IMG/VR virus record: IMGVR_UViG_3300018465_000007
Span: 1 to 42,385 of that record
Source: a virus
DNA length: 42,385 nucleotides
Reading direction: 5' to 3' (one strand)
Numbering within the stretch: the first letter of the stretch is position 1; each line of letters starts with the position of its first letter. Under the pieces are notes generated by a model. The model worked only from the letters and a program-made list of their open reading frames with translations, ran no database searches and had not been told where the DNA came from. Made by a program: the position numbers and the translations under genes. This document shows, piece after piece, positions 20,949 to 25,670 of this stretch.

Positions 20949-21593
20949 TTGTTCCAGCCCACGGTCAGGCTCATTGCGCTGACCCAACCACTTGAGGGCT
21001 TTGCTGAGCCCACAGACATTATCGAGTACGCCGGTCGCGTCGATTACGGCCCCAACTCGCTCGCCAAGATGGGCGACCCCGACATCATCCAGCGTTGGGT
21101 GAAGTCCGGTCATGAGTCGATGATTGAGATGGCGGATGCCACGTTCGAGATTACTTGCTCCCGCGTGGTGACACATGAACTCGTGCGCCACCGCATCGCG
21201 TCATACCAGCAGGAGTCGCAGAGGTACGTCAAGTACGATGACGAGGACCCCAACGACCTGTTCTTCATCCCACCGGAGTTGAGCAAGACAGAGGCTCTCA
21301 TCCTGCAACATGCGTATGAGGACGCCCTGACCGCCTACAAGAAGTTGAAGTCCCTCGGCGTGAAGTCCCAACTGTCCCGGTACGTTCTACCGAATGGGAC
21401 CAGAACACGCATCATCATGAAGGCGAACCTTCGTGAGTGGCGTCACTTCTGCCGTCTCCGCTGCCACCCATCGGCGCAGCCCGAGATGCAAGTCATCGCA
21501 AATCAAATCCTTGCTGAACTGAACTCACTCTACCCGGAGGTATTTGTCGATGTCGCGGAAGACCTTGAGGCTGGAAGACGGGCGGTACGTTAG
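20949..21593 (+). CDS. thyX: FAD-dependent thymidylate synthase
   Basis: 214 residues, TTG start with AGGAGGT five bases upstream. It carries the ThyX motif R80-H-R-I-A-S-Y-Q-Q-E-S-Q-R-Y93 (R-H-R-x7-S-x-R) and a downstream R-x-x-x-R-C-H-P-S-A-Q segment. ThyX methylates dUMP to dTMP using methylene-tetrahydrofolate, FAD and NADPH. It acts with NrdJ to supply DNA precursors. Length is typical of the family. Confidence 0.95.
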   Translation: MFQPTVRLIALTQPLEGFAEPTDIIEYAGRVDYGPNSLAKMGDPDIIQRWVKSGHESMIEMADATFEITCSRVVTHELVRHRIASYQQESQRYVKYDDEDPNDLFFIPPELSKTEALILQHAYEDALTAYKKLKSLGVKSQLSRYVLPNGTRTRIIMKANLREWRHFCRLRCHPSAQPEMQVIANQILAELNSLYPEVFVDVAEDLEAGRRAVR

Positions 21594-21717
21594 GCATCCA
21601 GACCGGATTGATGTCGCCATCGAGAAGGTAATGCAGTGGCCGTATTACTGTCCCGGCCCGTGTTTCCCAATCGTGTATCGTGCGTGGATGTCCCACTTCG
21701 CGTTTCAACTCGCCTAA
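21550..21717 (+). CDS. Small hypothetical protein (55 aa)
   Basis: ATG 21550 lies inside the end of thyX (44-base overlap) but has an excellent GGAGGT site eight bases upstream. Encodes MSRKTLRLEDGRYVRHPDRI followed by an aromatic Cys-containing segment (Y-Y-C-P-G-P-C-F-P). Possibly a metal-binding or small regulatory peptide; no family recognised. Confidence 0.6.
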   Translation: MSRKTLRLEDGRYVRHPDRIDVAIEKVMQWPYYCPGPCFPIVYRAWMSHFAFQLA

Positions 21718-21722
21718 TAGTA

Positions 21723-21803
21723 TAGGGGCAGTGACAAGCATCTGCGTTTCTCCCGCGTAATCTTTATACAGGCCGGAGGCCAGAACAAGCGGCTGCCCCC
21801 TTA
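21723..21803 (+). promoter_or_regulatory. Stem-loop region between thyX unit and membrane genes
   Basis: AGGGGCAG (21724) and CTGCCCC (21793) can pair across about 60 bases that themselves contain a GGCC-GGA-GGCC hairpin. It lies in the only real gap of this operon and may be a processing site or attenuator. No U-run follows. Confidence 0.4.
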
Positions 21804-21848
21804 CGTAACTCCTGCCGTATATGAAAGTTGTGGCGCAGGATGAAGTCT

Positions 21849-22154
21849 ATGGAAGCCATCATCGTCGGTATGTTCGGTGTCCTCACGGCAGGCATCGTAC
21901 AGGGCATCGGCTACTATTTCAATCGGAAGTCTGGTCTGAGTGACGCCCAAGAGGCTTACCAAGGAGTCCTTGAGGGTATGAACAAGACAATGGCCAGTCG
22001 CGTTGCCGACCTTGAGAAGCAAGTCGAAAAGTTGGTGGCAAAGAACGAAAGCCTCGAAGCAAAGGTCGATGACCTCGAAGGTCAGGTCCGCGAACTCACC
22101 CGCGAGAACCTCGACCTCTCTCGCCGCCTCATTGCCGCAGGGGTGAAGGCTTAG
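21849..22154 (+). CDS. Membrane-anchored coiled-coil protein (101 aa)
   Basis: ATG 21849 with AGGA eight bases upstream (ATG 21840 is an alternative). One N-terminal transmembrane helix (MEAIIVGMFGVLTAGIVQGI), then a long heptad-repeat coiled coil (R-V-A-D-L-E-K-Q-V-E-K-L ... L-E-A-K-V-D-D-L-E-G-Q-V-R-E-L). The layout resembles some phage lysis or membrane-scaffold proteins. Paired with the following three-span protein, eight bases away. Confidence 0.72.
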   Translation: MEAIIVGMFGVLTAGIVQGIGYYFNRKSGLSDAQEAYQGVLEGMNKTMASRVADLEKQVEKLVAKNESLEAKVDDLEGQVRELTRENLDLSRRLIAAGVKA

Positions 22155-22161
22155 GTCTAGC

Positions 22162-22479
22162 ATGAACGAAATCATCGACCTCGTAGGTATCTCAGGACTC
22201 GTGGCTATGTTCTCAGGCATTTCGATGGGTTGGTACCTCGCGGCGCTGAACCAGTACGTTCCGGTACGCAGTGTTCGTCGCTCGCTCATCACCAACGTTG
22301 TCGCCTCCATCTCGTTCATTCTGCCGGTCGCCCTTGAGCGCACCATCACGCAGCATCCGAACTTGCAGCCCGACCAGTGGTTCGTCATGTGGGCACTGCT
22401 CATGACGTTCATGATGGCAGCAGATGTCTCCAACTACATCATCTGCCACATGGTAAGGGACCGCAGAAACAACAGTTGA
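22162..22479 (+). CDS. Three-span membrane protein, holin candidate (105 aa)
   Basis: ATG 22162. Hydrophobic segments near residues 8-30, 42-60 and 74-96, basic ends (R-S-V-R-R, R-D-R-R-N-N-S). Small multi-span proteins like this are common phage holins, but no endolysin is next to it, so the call is inference. Confidence 0.68.
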   Translation: MNEIIDLVGISGLVAMFSGISMGWYLAALNQYVPVRSVRRSLITNVVASISFILPVALERTITQHPNLQPDQWFVMWALLMTFMMAADVSNYIICHMVRDRRNNS

Positions 22480-22504
22480 CAGGCACGGTAATCCGTGCTA
22501 GTCT
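22476..22504 (+). promoter_or_regulatory. Rightward promoter with palindromic spacer
   Basis: TTGACA, 17-base spacer, TAGTCT. The spacer contains the perfect inverted repeat GCACGG-TAAT-CCGTGC, a probable operator. It overlaps the stop codon of the three-span gene and drives the short basic-protein gene ahead of the tRNA array. Confidence 0.72.
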
Positions 22505-22557
22505 ACCGACATACACATCTCAGTGGACTGTACTTTTCGTCCGGAAAGGAGGAACCC

Positions 22558-22572
22558 ATGATAGATACCTAG
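22558..22572 (+). other. Four-codon mini-ORF (leader peptide MIDT)
   Basis: ATG-ATA-GAT-ACC-TAG preceded by GGAAAGGAGG five bases upstream. A second GGAAAGGAGG follows the stop and serves the real gene at 22589. This duplicated ribosome-binding site with a tiny ORF looks like a translational leader. Confidence 0.5.
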
Positions 22573-22588
22573 GAAAGGAGGTACTGTC

Positions 22589-22771
22589 ATGGACGTGCTC
22601 CTGCCGAAGCCGAAGGGCAAGAAGCAGAAGAACAAGGGGCGCAAGGTCGGGCGTAACTACCGTTGGGGCGAGGGCTTCGACGGCAAGAGCCAGACTCACA
22701 CGATGACCAAGTACCGTGCTCGTCACGGTATCGGTCCCGGCCCTCGAAAGAAGAAGTTGCAATCCGCATAG
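22589..22771 (+). CDS. Small highly basic protein (60 aa)
   Basis: ATG 22589 with AAAGGAGGT upstream. Very Lys/Arg/Gly-rich (MDVLLPKPKGKKQKNKGRKV ... R-K-K-K-L), probably RNA- or DNA-binding. It is the last gene before the tRNA array and shares its 3' end with the array promoter at 22757-22785, so a role near tRNA or rRNA is conceivable but unproven. Confidence 0.7.
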   Translation: MDVLLPKPKGKKQKNKGRKVGRNYRWGEGFDGKSQTHTMTKYRARHGIGPGPRKKKLQSA

Positions 22772-22785
22772 GATTGTGATATAGT
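22757..22785 (+). promoter_or_regulatory. tRNA-array promoter with palindromic spacer
   Basis: TTGCAA, 17-base spacer, TATAGT. An inverted repeat AATCC-GCATA-GGATT overlaps the -35 and the spacer. About 40 bases before the first tRNA; the transcript begins just before the hairpin at 22795-22818. Confidence 0.72.
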
Positions 22786-22794
22786 ACGAAATCT

Positions 22795-22818
22795 GCCGGG
22801 GGGTCTTGGCTCCCCGGC
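22795..22818 (+). terminator. GC-rich hairpin before first tRNA
   Basis: GCCGGGG and CCCCGGC, seven perfect pairs around a ten-base loop, six bases before the first tRNA. Only TTC follows, so it is a weak terminator at best and may instead protect or mark the 5' end of the tRNA precursor. Confidence 0.45.
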
Positions 22819-22823
22819 TTCAC

Positions 22824-22909
22824 GGAACCTTGGCAGAATGGTAAATGCGCATCGCTGGAAACGATGAGACTGCAAGGTCACAGAGGTTCGAGTCCTCTAG
22901 GTTCCGCCA
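22824..22909 (+). tRNA. tRNA-Ser(GGA)
   Basis: Acceptor GGAACCT / AGGTTCC, anticodon loop CTGGAAA, long variable arm as expected for serine, encoded GCCA end. 86 bases. Reads UCC and UCU. Confidence 0.93.
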
Positions 22910-22911
22910 AT

Positions 22912-22996
22912 GGATGCTCGTATAGGAGCACTAAACCGCCTCGAAAGCGGTGATTACCGAAAGGTAGTAGGGGTTCGAGTCCCTTAGCATCCGCCA
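22912..22996 (+). tRNA. tRNA-Ser(CGA)
   Basis: Acceptor GGATGCT / AGCATCC, anticodon loop CTCGAAA, long variable arm (hairpin TACC-GAAA-GGTA), CCA encoded. Reads UCG. Confidence 0.93.
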
Positions 22997-22998
22997 AT

Positions 22999-23074
22999 CT
23001 CTCGCTAGCACAGTGGACAGTGCAGGACGGTCCTAACGTCAAGGTCACAGGTTCGAGTCCTGTGCGAGAGGCCA
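22999..23074 (+). tRNA. tRNA-Arg(CCT)
   Basis: Acceptor CTCTCGC / GCGAGAG, loop GTCCTAA, CCA encoded. Reads AGG, a codon rare in this phage's genes. Confidence 0.9.
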
Positions 23075-23076
23075 AT

Positions 23077-23161
23077 GGAAGTTCGCATAGGCGTGCTTAT
23101 CGCTCTTGAAAAGCGTGATTGCCGAAAGGCAGTGTGGGTTCGAGTCCTACAACTTCCGCCA
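23077..23161 (+). tRNA. tRNA-Ser(TGA)
   Basis: Acceptor GGAAGTT / AACTTCC, loop CTTGAAA, long variable arm with GAAA loop, CCA encoded. Reads UCA and possibly other UCN codons. Confidence 0.93.
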
Positions 23162-23163
23162 AT

Positions 23164-23249
23164 GGAAACGACCCGAATGGTCGAGGAACCTGTTTGCTAA
23201 ACAGGCGCGCTGTAAGGCGTTTAGGGTTCGAGTCCCTACGTTTCCGCCA
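23164..23249 (+). tRNA. tRNA-Ser(GCT)
   Basis: Acceptor GGAAACG / CGTTTCC, loop TTGCTAA, long variable arm, CCA encoded. Reads AGC/AGU. Completes the serine set together with GGA, CGA and TGA. Confidence 0.93.
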
Positions 23250-23251
23250 AT

Positions 23252-23326
23252 GGTTACTTAGCCAAGAGGAAAGGCATGTGGTTGCAACCCACATCATCGT
23301 CGGTTCGAGTCCGACAGTAACCTCCA
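23252..23326 (+). tRNA. tRNA-Cys(GCA)
   Basis: Acceptor GGTTACT / AGTAACC with discriminator U73 (a cysteine identity base), loop TTGCAAC, CCA encoded. Confidence 0.93.
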
Positions 23327-23330
23327 CTAA

Positions 23331-23395
23331 ATGTCTACCACCGTGTAGGTCAGTCGGACACCCGAAGCGCGCTTGAACGAGGGGGTTGCAGACAT
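23331..23395 (+). other. Inter-tRNA spacer with tRNA-sized closed repeat
   Basis: The gap between tRNA-Cys and tRNA-Ala starts ATGTCT and ends AGACAT (six perfect pairs, 65 bases apart), the size of a tRNA but without a recognisable T-arm or anticodon arm. It may be a decayed tRNA or a small structured RNA; a promoter overlaps its 3' end. Confidence 0.4.
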
Positions 23396-23415
23396 CGGTC
23401 GAGTTGTGATACGAT
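23386..23415 (+). promoter_or_regulatory. Internal tRNA-array promoter
   Basis: TTGCAG, 18-base spacer, TACGAT, 14 bases before tRNA-Ala. An inverted repeat GTGAT / ATCAC surrounds the -10 box. It would start a second tRNA transcript. Confidence 0.6.
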
Positions 23416-23428
23416 ACATCACTGCAAT

Positions 23429-23503
23429 GGGGTTGTAGCACAATGGGAGTGCAGTTGCCTTGCAAGCATCAGGTTCGGGGTTCGAGTCCCCGCTTCTCCA
23501 CCA
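23429..23503 (+). tRNA. tRNA-Ala(TGC) with tandem U-U acceptor mismatch
   Basis: Anticodon loop CTTGCAA. Acceptor GGGGTTG / CTTCTCC keeps the alanine identity pair G3-U70 but has T-T at 5:68 and 6:67. T-arm is normal and CCA is encoded. Only alanine tRNA in the window. Confidence 0.85.
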
Positions 23504-23505
23504 AT

Positions 23506-23586
23506 AGGCCACGTACTAACCTGTCAGGTGACAGGAAGCGTCTCCAAAACGCTCAGTCAGGGGTTCGAGTCCTCCGGGGTCTGCCA
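23506..23586 (+). tRNA. tRNA-Trp(CCA), atypical D-arm
   Basis: Anticodon loop CTCCAAA on the stem AGCGT / ACGCT. Acceptor AGGCCAC / GGGGTCT has one mismatch and one wobble. The D-arm is unusual: a tight CCTGTC-AGGT-GACAGG hairpin instead of the normal arm. CCA encoded. Identity from the anticodon is clear, function less certain. Confidence 0.7.
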
Positions 23587-23588
23587 AA

Positions 23589-23664
23589 CAGGGTGTAGCG
23601 CAGTTGGTAGCGCACTCGCTTCGGATGCGAGTGGTCGTAGGTTCGAGTCCTACCGCCTTGACCA
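23589..23664 (+). tRNA. tRNA-Pro(CGG)
   Basis: Acceptor CAGGGTG / CGCCTTG (wobbles), loop TTCGGAT, standard D- and T-arms, CCA encoded. Reads CCG. Confidence 0.9.
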
Positions 23665-23666
23665 AT

Positions 23667-23753
23667 GGGGCCGATGGTAAATGGGTATAAATCACCTGTC
23701 TGTAAAACAGTCGCCTTCTGGCTATGTCAGTTCAAATCTGACCGTCCCCACCA
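23667..23753 (+). tRNA. tRNA-Tyr(GTA)
   Basis: Loop CTGTAAA, long variable arm as in bacterial tyrosine tRNAs, T-loop TTCAAAT, acceptor GGGGCCG / CGTCCCC with one mismatch, CCA encoded. 87 bases. Confidence 0.9.
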
Positions 23754-23755
23754 AT

Positions 23756-23830
23756 GCCTTCCTAGCACAATGGTAGTGCAACACTTTCGTAAAGTGTAGG
23801 TTCACGGTTCGAGTCCGTGGGTTGGCTCCA
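23756..23830 (+). tRNA. tRNA-Thr(CGT) with tandem U-U acceptor mismatch
   Basis: Loop TTCGTAA. Acceptor GCCTTCC / GGTTGGC pairs except T-T at 4:69 and 5:68. Other arms normal, CCA encoded. Reads ACG. Confidence 0.88.
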
Positions 23831-23831
23831 T

Positions 23832-23907
23832 GCCCGAGTAGTTTAGCGGCGAAAACGGTTGGCTTACATCCAACTTACCGTAGGTTCGAGTCCTACCTTG
23901 GGTACCA
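23832..23907 (+). tRNA. tRNA-Val(TAC)
   Basis: Acceptor GCCCGAG / CTTGGGT, loop CTTACAT, CCA encoded. Reads GUA and GUG. Confidence 0.9.
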
Positions 23908-23908
23908 T

Positions 23909-23983
23909 CAGAGTGTAGTGTAGTGGCAACACACCGCGTTTGGGGCGCGGTAGCCGGGGGTTCGAGTCCCTCCACTCTGACCA
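23909..23983 (+). tRNA. tRNA-Pro(TGG)
   Basis: Acceptor CAGAGTG / CACTCTG (perfect), loop TTTGGGG, CCA encoded. Reads CCA and wobble codons. Confidence 0.92.
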
Positions 23984-23985
23984 AT

Positions 23986-24061
23986 GCCTTGCAAGCACAT
24001 CTGGATGTGCACATCCTTGGTAAGGATGAGGTAGAGGGTTCGAGCCCCTCGCTTGGCTCCA
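23986..24061 (+). tRNA. tRNA-Thr(GGT) with tandem U-U acceptor mismatch
   Basis: Loop TTGGTAA. Acceptor GCCTTGC / GCTTGGC with T-T at 4:69 and 5:68, the same defect as tRNA-Thr(CGT). CCA encoded. Reads ACC/ACU. Confidence 0.88.
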
Positions 24062-24063
24062 AT

Positions 24064-24137
24064 GGCCCTGTCGTCTAATGGCAGGACACCACCCTCTCAA
24101 GGTGGGAACCGGGGGTCAGTACCCCGTGGGGCTACCA
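24064..24137 (+). tRNA. tRNA-Glu(CTC) with non-standard T-loop
   Basis: Loop CTCTCAA on CCACC / GGTGG. Acceptor GGCCCTG / TGGGGCT. The T-loop reads GTCAGTA in place of TTCRANY, so T54 and A58 are lost; no other tRNA here does this. CCA encoded. Confidence 0.82.
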
Positions 24138-24138
24138 T

Positions 24139-24212
24139 GCGTTACTGGTGTAATGGCAACACAACAGTCTTCCAAACTGTTGTTACGAGTTCGAGTCTCG
24201 TGTGACGCTCCA
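24139..24212 (+). tRNA. tRNA-Gly(TCC)
   Basis: Acceptor GCGTTAC / GTGACGC, loop CTTCCAA, CCA encoded. Reads GGA/GGG. Confidence 0.92.
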
Positions 24213-24213
24213 T

Positions 24214-24288
24214 CGCGGACAGGACAAACGGCAAGTCACCGGGCTCATAACCCGGAGATACTCGGTTCGACTCCGAGGCCCGCAACCA
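24214..24288 (+). tRNA. Initiator tRNA-fMet(CAT)
   Basis: Loop CTCATAA on the stem CCGGG / CCCGG, i.e. three consecutive G-C pairs next to the loop. The first acceptor pair is C1-A72 (CGCGGAC / GCCCGCA). Both features define bacterial initiator tRNA. CCA encoded. Confidence 0.9.
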
Positions 24289-24289
24289 T

Positions 24290-24365
24290 ACCTTCGTAGT
24301 TCAACGGATGAACTGGGGTCTTCTAAGCCCTGAGTATGCAAGTTCGAGTCTTGTCGAAGGTGCCA
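24290..24365 (+). tRNA. tRNA-Arg(TCT)
   Basis: Acceptor ACCTTCG / CGAAGGT (perfect), loop CTTCTAA, CCA encoded. Reads AGA/AGG. Confidence 0.92.
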
Positions 24366-24367
24366 AT

Positions 24368-24444
24368 GGTGGTCGAAGCCAAACAGGTTGAGGCACCGGG
24401 TTGTGACCCCGGTTAACTGGGTTCGAGTCCCAGCAATCACCCCA
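24368..24444 (+). tRNA. tRNA-His(GTG)
   Basis: Loop TTGTGAC on CCGGG / CCCGG. An encoded extra G at the 5' end faces discriminator C73, the histidine identity pair. CCA encoded. Confidence 0.9.
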
Positions 24445-24446
24445 AT

Positions 24447-24522
24447 AGTCGCTTAGCGCAGTGGTTAGCGCACTTGCTTGACATGCAAGAGGTCGTCAGT
24501 TCGAGCCTGACAGTGACTACCA
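24447..24522 (+). tRNA. tRNA-Val(GAC)
   Basis: Acceptor AGTCGCT / AGTGACT, loop TTGACAT, CCA encoded. Reads GUC/GUU. Confidence 0.92.
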
Positions 24523-24524
24523 AT

Positions 24525-24601
24525 ACCGACGTACTCCAATCGGCAGAGAGAGCAGGCTCAAACCCTGTACAGTGCGAGTTCGAGTCTCGCGGTCGGTACC
24601 A
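24525..24601 (+). tRNA. tRNA-Leu(CAA) with short variable loop
   Basis: Loop CTCAAAC. D-arm has the three-pair, leucine-type form (CTC / GAG with GGCAGA). The variable region is only ACAGT (five bases), so the usual long leucine arm is missing; 77 bases in total. Reads UUG, a codon frequent in this phage. Confidence 0.88.
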
Positions 24602-24610
24602 AATAAAGAG

Positions 24611-24639
24611 TTGACAAGTTCCTTCTTGTCTGCTACACT
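24611..24639 (+). promoter_or_regulatory. Promoter of the RNase P RNA gene
   Basis: TTGACA, 17-base spacer, TACACT. The inverted repeat GACAAG / CTTGTC overlaps the -35 and spacer. Predicted start at about 24646, just before the P1 helix of the RNase P RNA. Confidence 0.8.
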
Positions 24640-24645
24640 CTCGTC

Positions 24646-24958
24646 AAGAGATTGATGGACTGACGCTCTACGGAGAGGAAAGTCCCCGCTCCCAGTTGCA
24701 GCGTTGAGGCTAACGGCCTTCCACCGCAAGGTGCGCATTAGAGCAACAGTGACGATGCCGGGAAACCGGAGTGAAACGGGCAATCTGAACGTGGAGAAAG
24801 ACAGACACCTACTGGGGAGCAACGCCACGGTGTCGGGTGTTCGAAATGGAGTTGTGCGGTAACGTACAATCAAGAAGGATGTCAGTCACCTGTTGTGGGA
24901 GGTCTTCGGACCGACTGGACCACAGGGACACAGAACGGGGCTTACAGTCAATCTCTGA
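24646..24958 (+). ncRNA. rnpB: RNase P RNA (catalytic subunit), phage-encoded
   Basis: About 310 bases with the universally conserved RNase P RNA landmarks in order. P1 is a nine-pair helix (AGAGATTGA at 24647, TCAATCTCT at 24948). P2 is GACTGAC (24658) with GTCAGTC (24881). CR-I is GAGGAAAGTCC (24675). A GAGCAACAGTGACGATG stretch is followed by GTGAAACGGGCAATCTGAAC (24771), then GGAGCAA (24816). The CR-IV-like AGAAGGAT comes just before the P2 3' strand. CR-V is ACAGAACGGGGCTTACAG (24930), whose CGGGG can pair with CCCCG of CR-I to make P4. RNase P removes 5' leaders from tRNA precursors. It lies inside the phage tRNA array with its own promoter and no overlapping ORF of merit. It is somewhat shorter than bacterial type A RNA (about 380-400). 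Confidence 0.93.
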
Positions 24959-24964
24959 CAACAT

Positions 24965-25039
24965 TGGGAAGTGGCCAAATGGTAAGGCAACACGCTCTGA
25001 ACGTGTAGAGTCTAGGTTCGAGTCCTAGTTTCCCAGCCA
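24965..25039 (+). tRNA. tRNA-Gln(CTG)
   Basis: Acceptor TGGGAAG / TTTCCCA, loop CTCTGAA, CCA encoded. Starts a few bases after the RNase P RNA. Reads CAG. Confidence 0.92.
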
Positions 25040-25041
25040 AT

Positions 25042-25118
25042 CGGGTCTTCGTCTAACGGACTAGGACTTCTGACTTTCAATCAGGACAATACGGGTTCGA
25101 CCCCCGTAGGCCCGACCA
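25042..25118 (+). tRNA. tRNA-Glu(TTC)
   Basis: Acceptor CGGGTCT / AGGCCCG, loop CTTTCAA, T-loop TTCGACC, CCA encoded. Reads GAA/GAG. Confidence 0.9.
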
Positions 25119-25122
25119 ACAT

Positions 25123-25198
25123 TCTCGTGTGGTGTAATGGTTGCATGACCGGCTGTTAACCGGTGAGGTTCTAGGTTCGAGTCCTAGCATGAGAGCCA
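25123..25198 (+). tRNA. tRNA-Asn(GTT)
   Basis: Acceptor TCTCGTG / CATGAGA, loop CTGTTAA, CCA encoded. Confidence 0.92.
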
Positions 25199-25200
25199 AT

Positions 25201-25277
25201 ACTGTCGTACCCCAATAGGCAGAGGGAACAGGTCGAGAGCCTGTACAGTCCGGGTTCGAGTCCCGGGGGCAGTACCA
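25201..25277 (+). tRNA. tRNA-Leu(GAG) with short variable loop
   Basis: Loop TCGAGAG on ACAGG / CCTGT. Leucine-type D-arm (CCC / GGG with GGCAGA). Variable region ACAGT only. Acceptor ACTGTCG / GGGCAGT ends in a G-G mismatch. CCA encoded. Reads CUC/CUU. Confidence 0.88.
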
Positions 25278-25279
25278 AT

Positions 25280-25356
25280 ACCGCTGTAGCACAATGGATT
25301 AGTGCAAAACGCTACGAACGTTTAGGTTGGGGGTTCGAGTCCTCTCAGCGGTGCCA
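25280..25356 (+). tRNA. tRNA-Arg(ACG)
   Basis: Acceptor ACCGCTG / CAGCGGT (perfect), loop CTACGAA, CCA encoded. Needs A34-to-inosine editing (host TadA) to read CGC; reads CGU, CGC and CGA. Confidence 0.92.
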
Positions 25357-25358
25357 AT

Positions 25359-25435
25359 ACCGGAGTACCCCAAATGGCAGAGGGAGCGCGTTCAGACCGC
25401 GTATAGTGTGAGTTCGAGTCTCACTTTCGGTACCA
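25359..25435 (+). tRNA. tRNA-Leu(CAG) with short variable loop
   Basis: Loop TTCAGAC on GCGCG / CGCGT. Leucine-type D-arm. Variable region ATAGT only. Acceptor ACCGGAG / TTTCGGT. CCA encoded. Reads CUG. Confidence 0.88.
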
Positions 25436-25438
25436 AAT

Positions 25439-25513
25439 GGGTCGCTAGCACAATGGTGGTGCAGGAGCCTCTTACCCTCCCGGTTCCCGGTTCGAGCCCG
25501 GGGCGACTCTCCA
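25439..25513 (+). tRNA. tRNA-Lys(CTT)
   Basis: Acceptor GGGTCGC / GCGACTC, anticodon loop CTCTTAC, T-arm CCCGG / CCGGG, CCA encoded. The only lysine tRNA; reads AAG, which is nearly the sole lysine codon in the phage genes. Confidence 0.88.
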
Positions 25514-25515
25514 AT

Positions 25516-25591
25516 ATCTACGCAGCACGATGGTCCGTGCAACTCCCTGATAAGGAGTAGGCTGGTGGTTCGAGTCCACCCGTAGGTACCA
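25516..25591 (+). tRNA. tRNA-Ile(GAT)
   Basis: Acceptor ATCTACG / CGTAGGT, loop CTGATAA on ACTCC / GGAGT, CCA encoded. Reads AUC/AUU. Confidence 0.92.
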
Positions 25592-25592
25592 T

Positions 25593-25668
25593 GCTCCCCC
25601 AGTTTGCGGGTAGAAATGTCGGCTTGTCACGCCGAAGACAGCGGGTTCGAGTCCCGTAGGGAGCGCCA
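25593..25668 (+). tRNA. tRNA-Asp(GTC)
   Basis: Acceptor GCTCCCC / AGGGAGC (last pair mismatched), loop TTGTCAC on TCGGC / GCCGA, discriminator G, CCA encoded. Confidence 0.92.
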
Positions 25669-25670
25669 AT

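Noticed and set aside
23331-23395. 36th tRNA
   Set aside because: Closed by a six-pair stem of the right span, but no T-loop, anticodon arm or CCA could be found.
24517-24873. 118-codon minus-strand frame over the RNase P RNA
   Set aside because: No SD or domain; it spans a tRNA, a promoter and the conserved RNase P sequences on the other strand.
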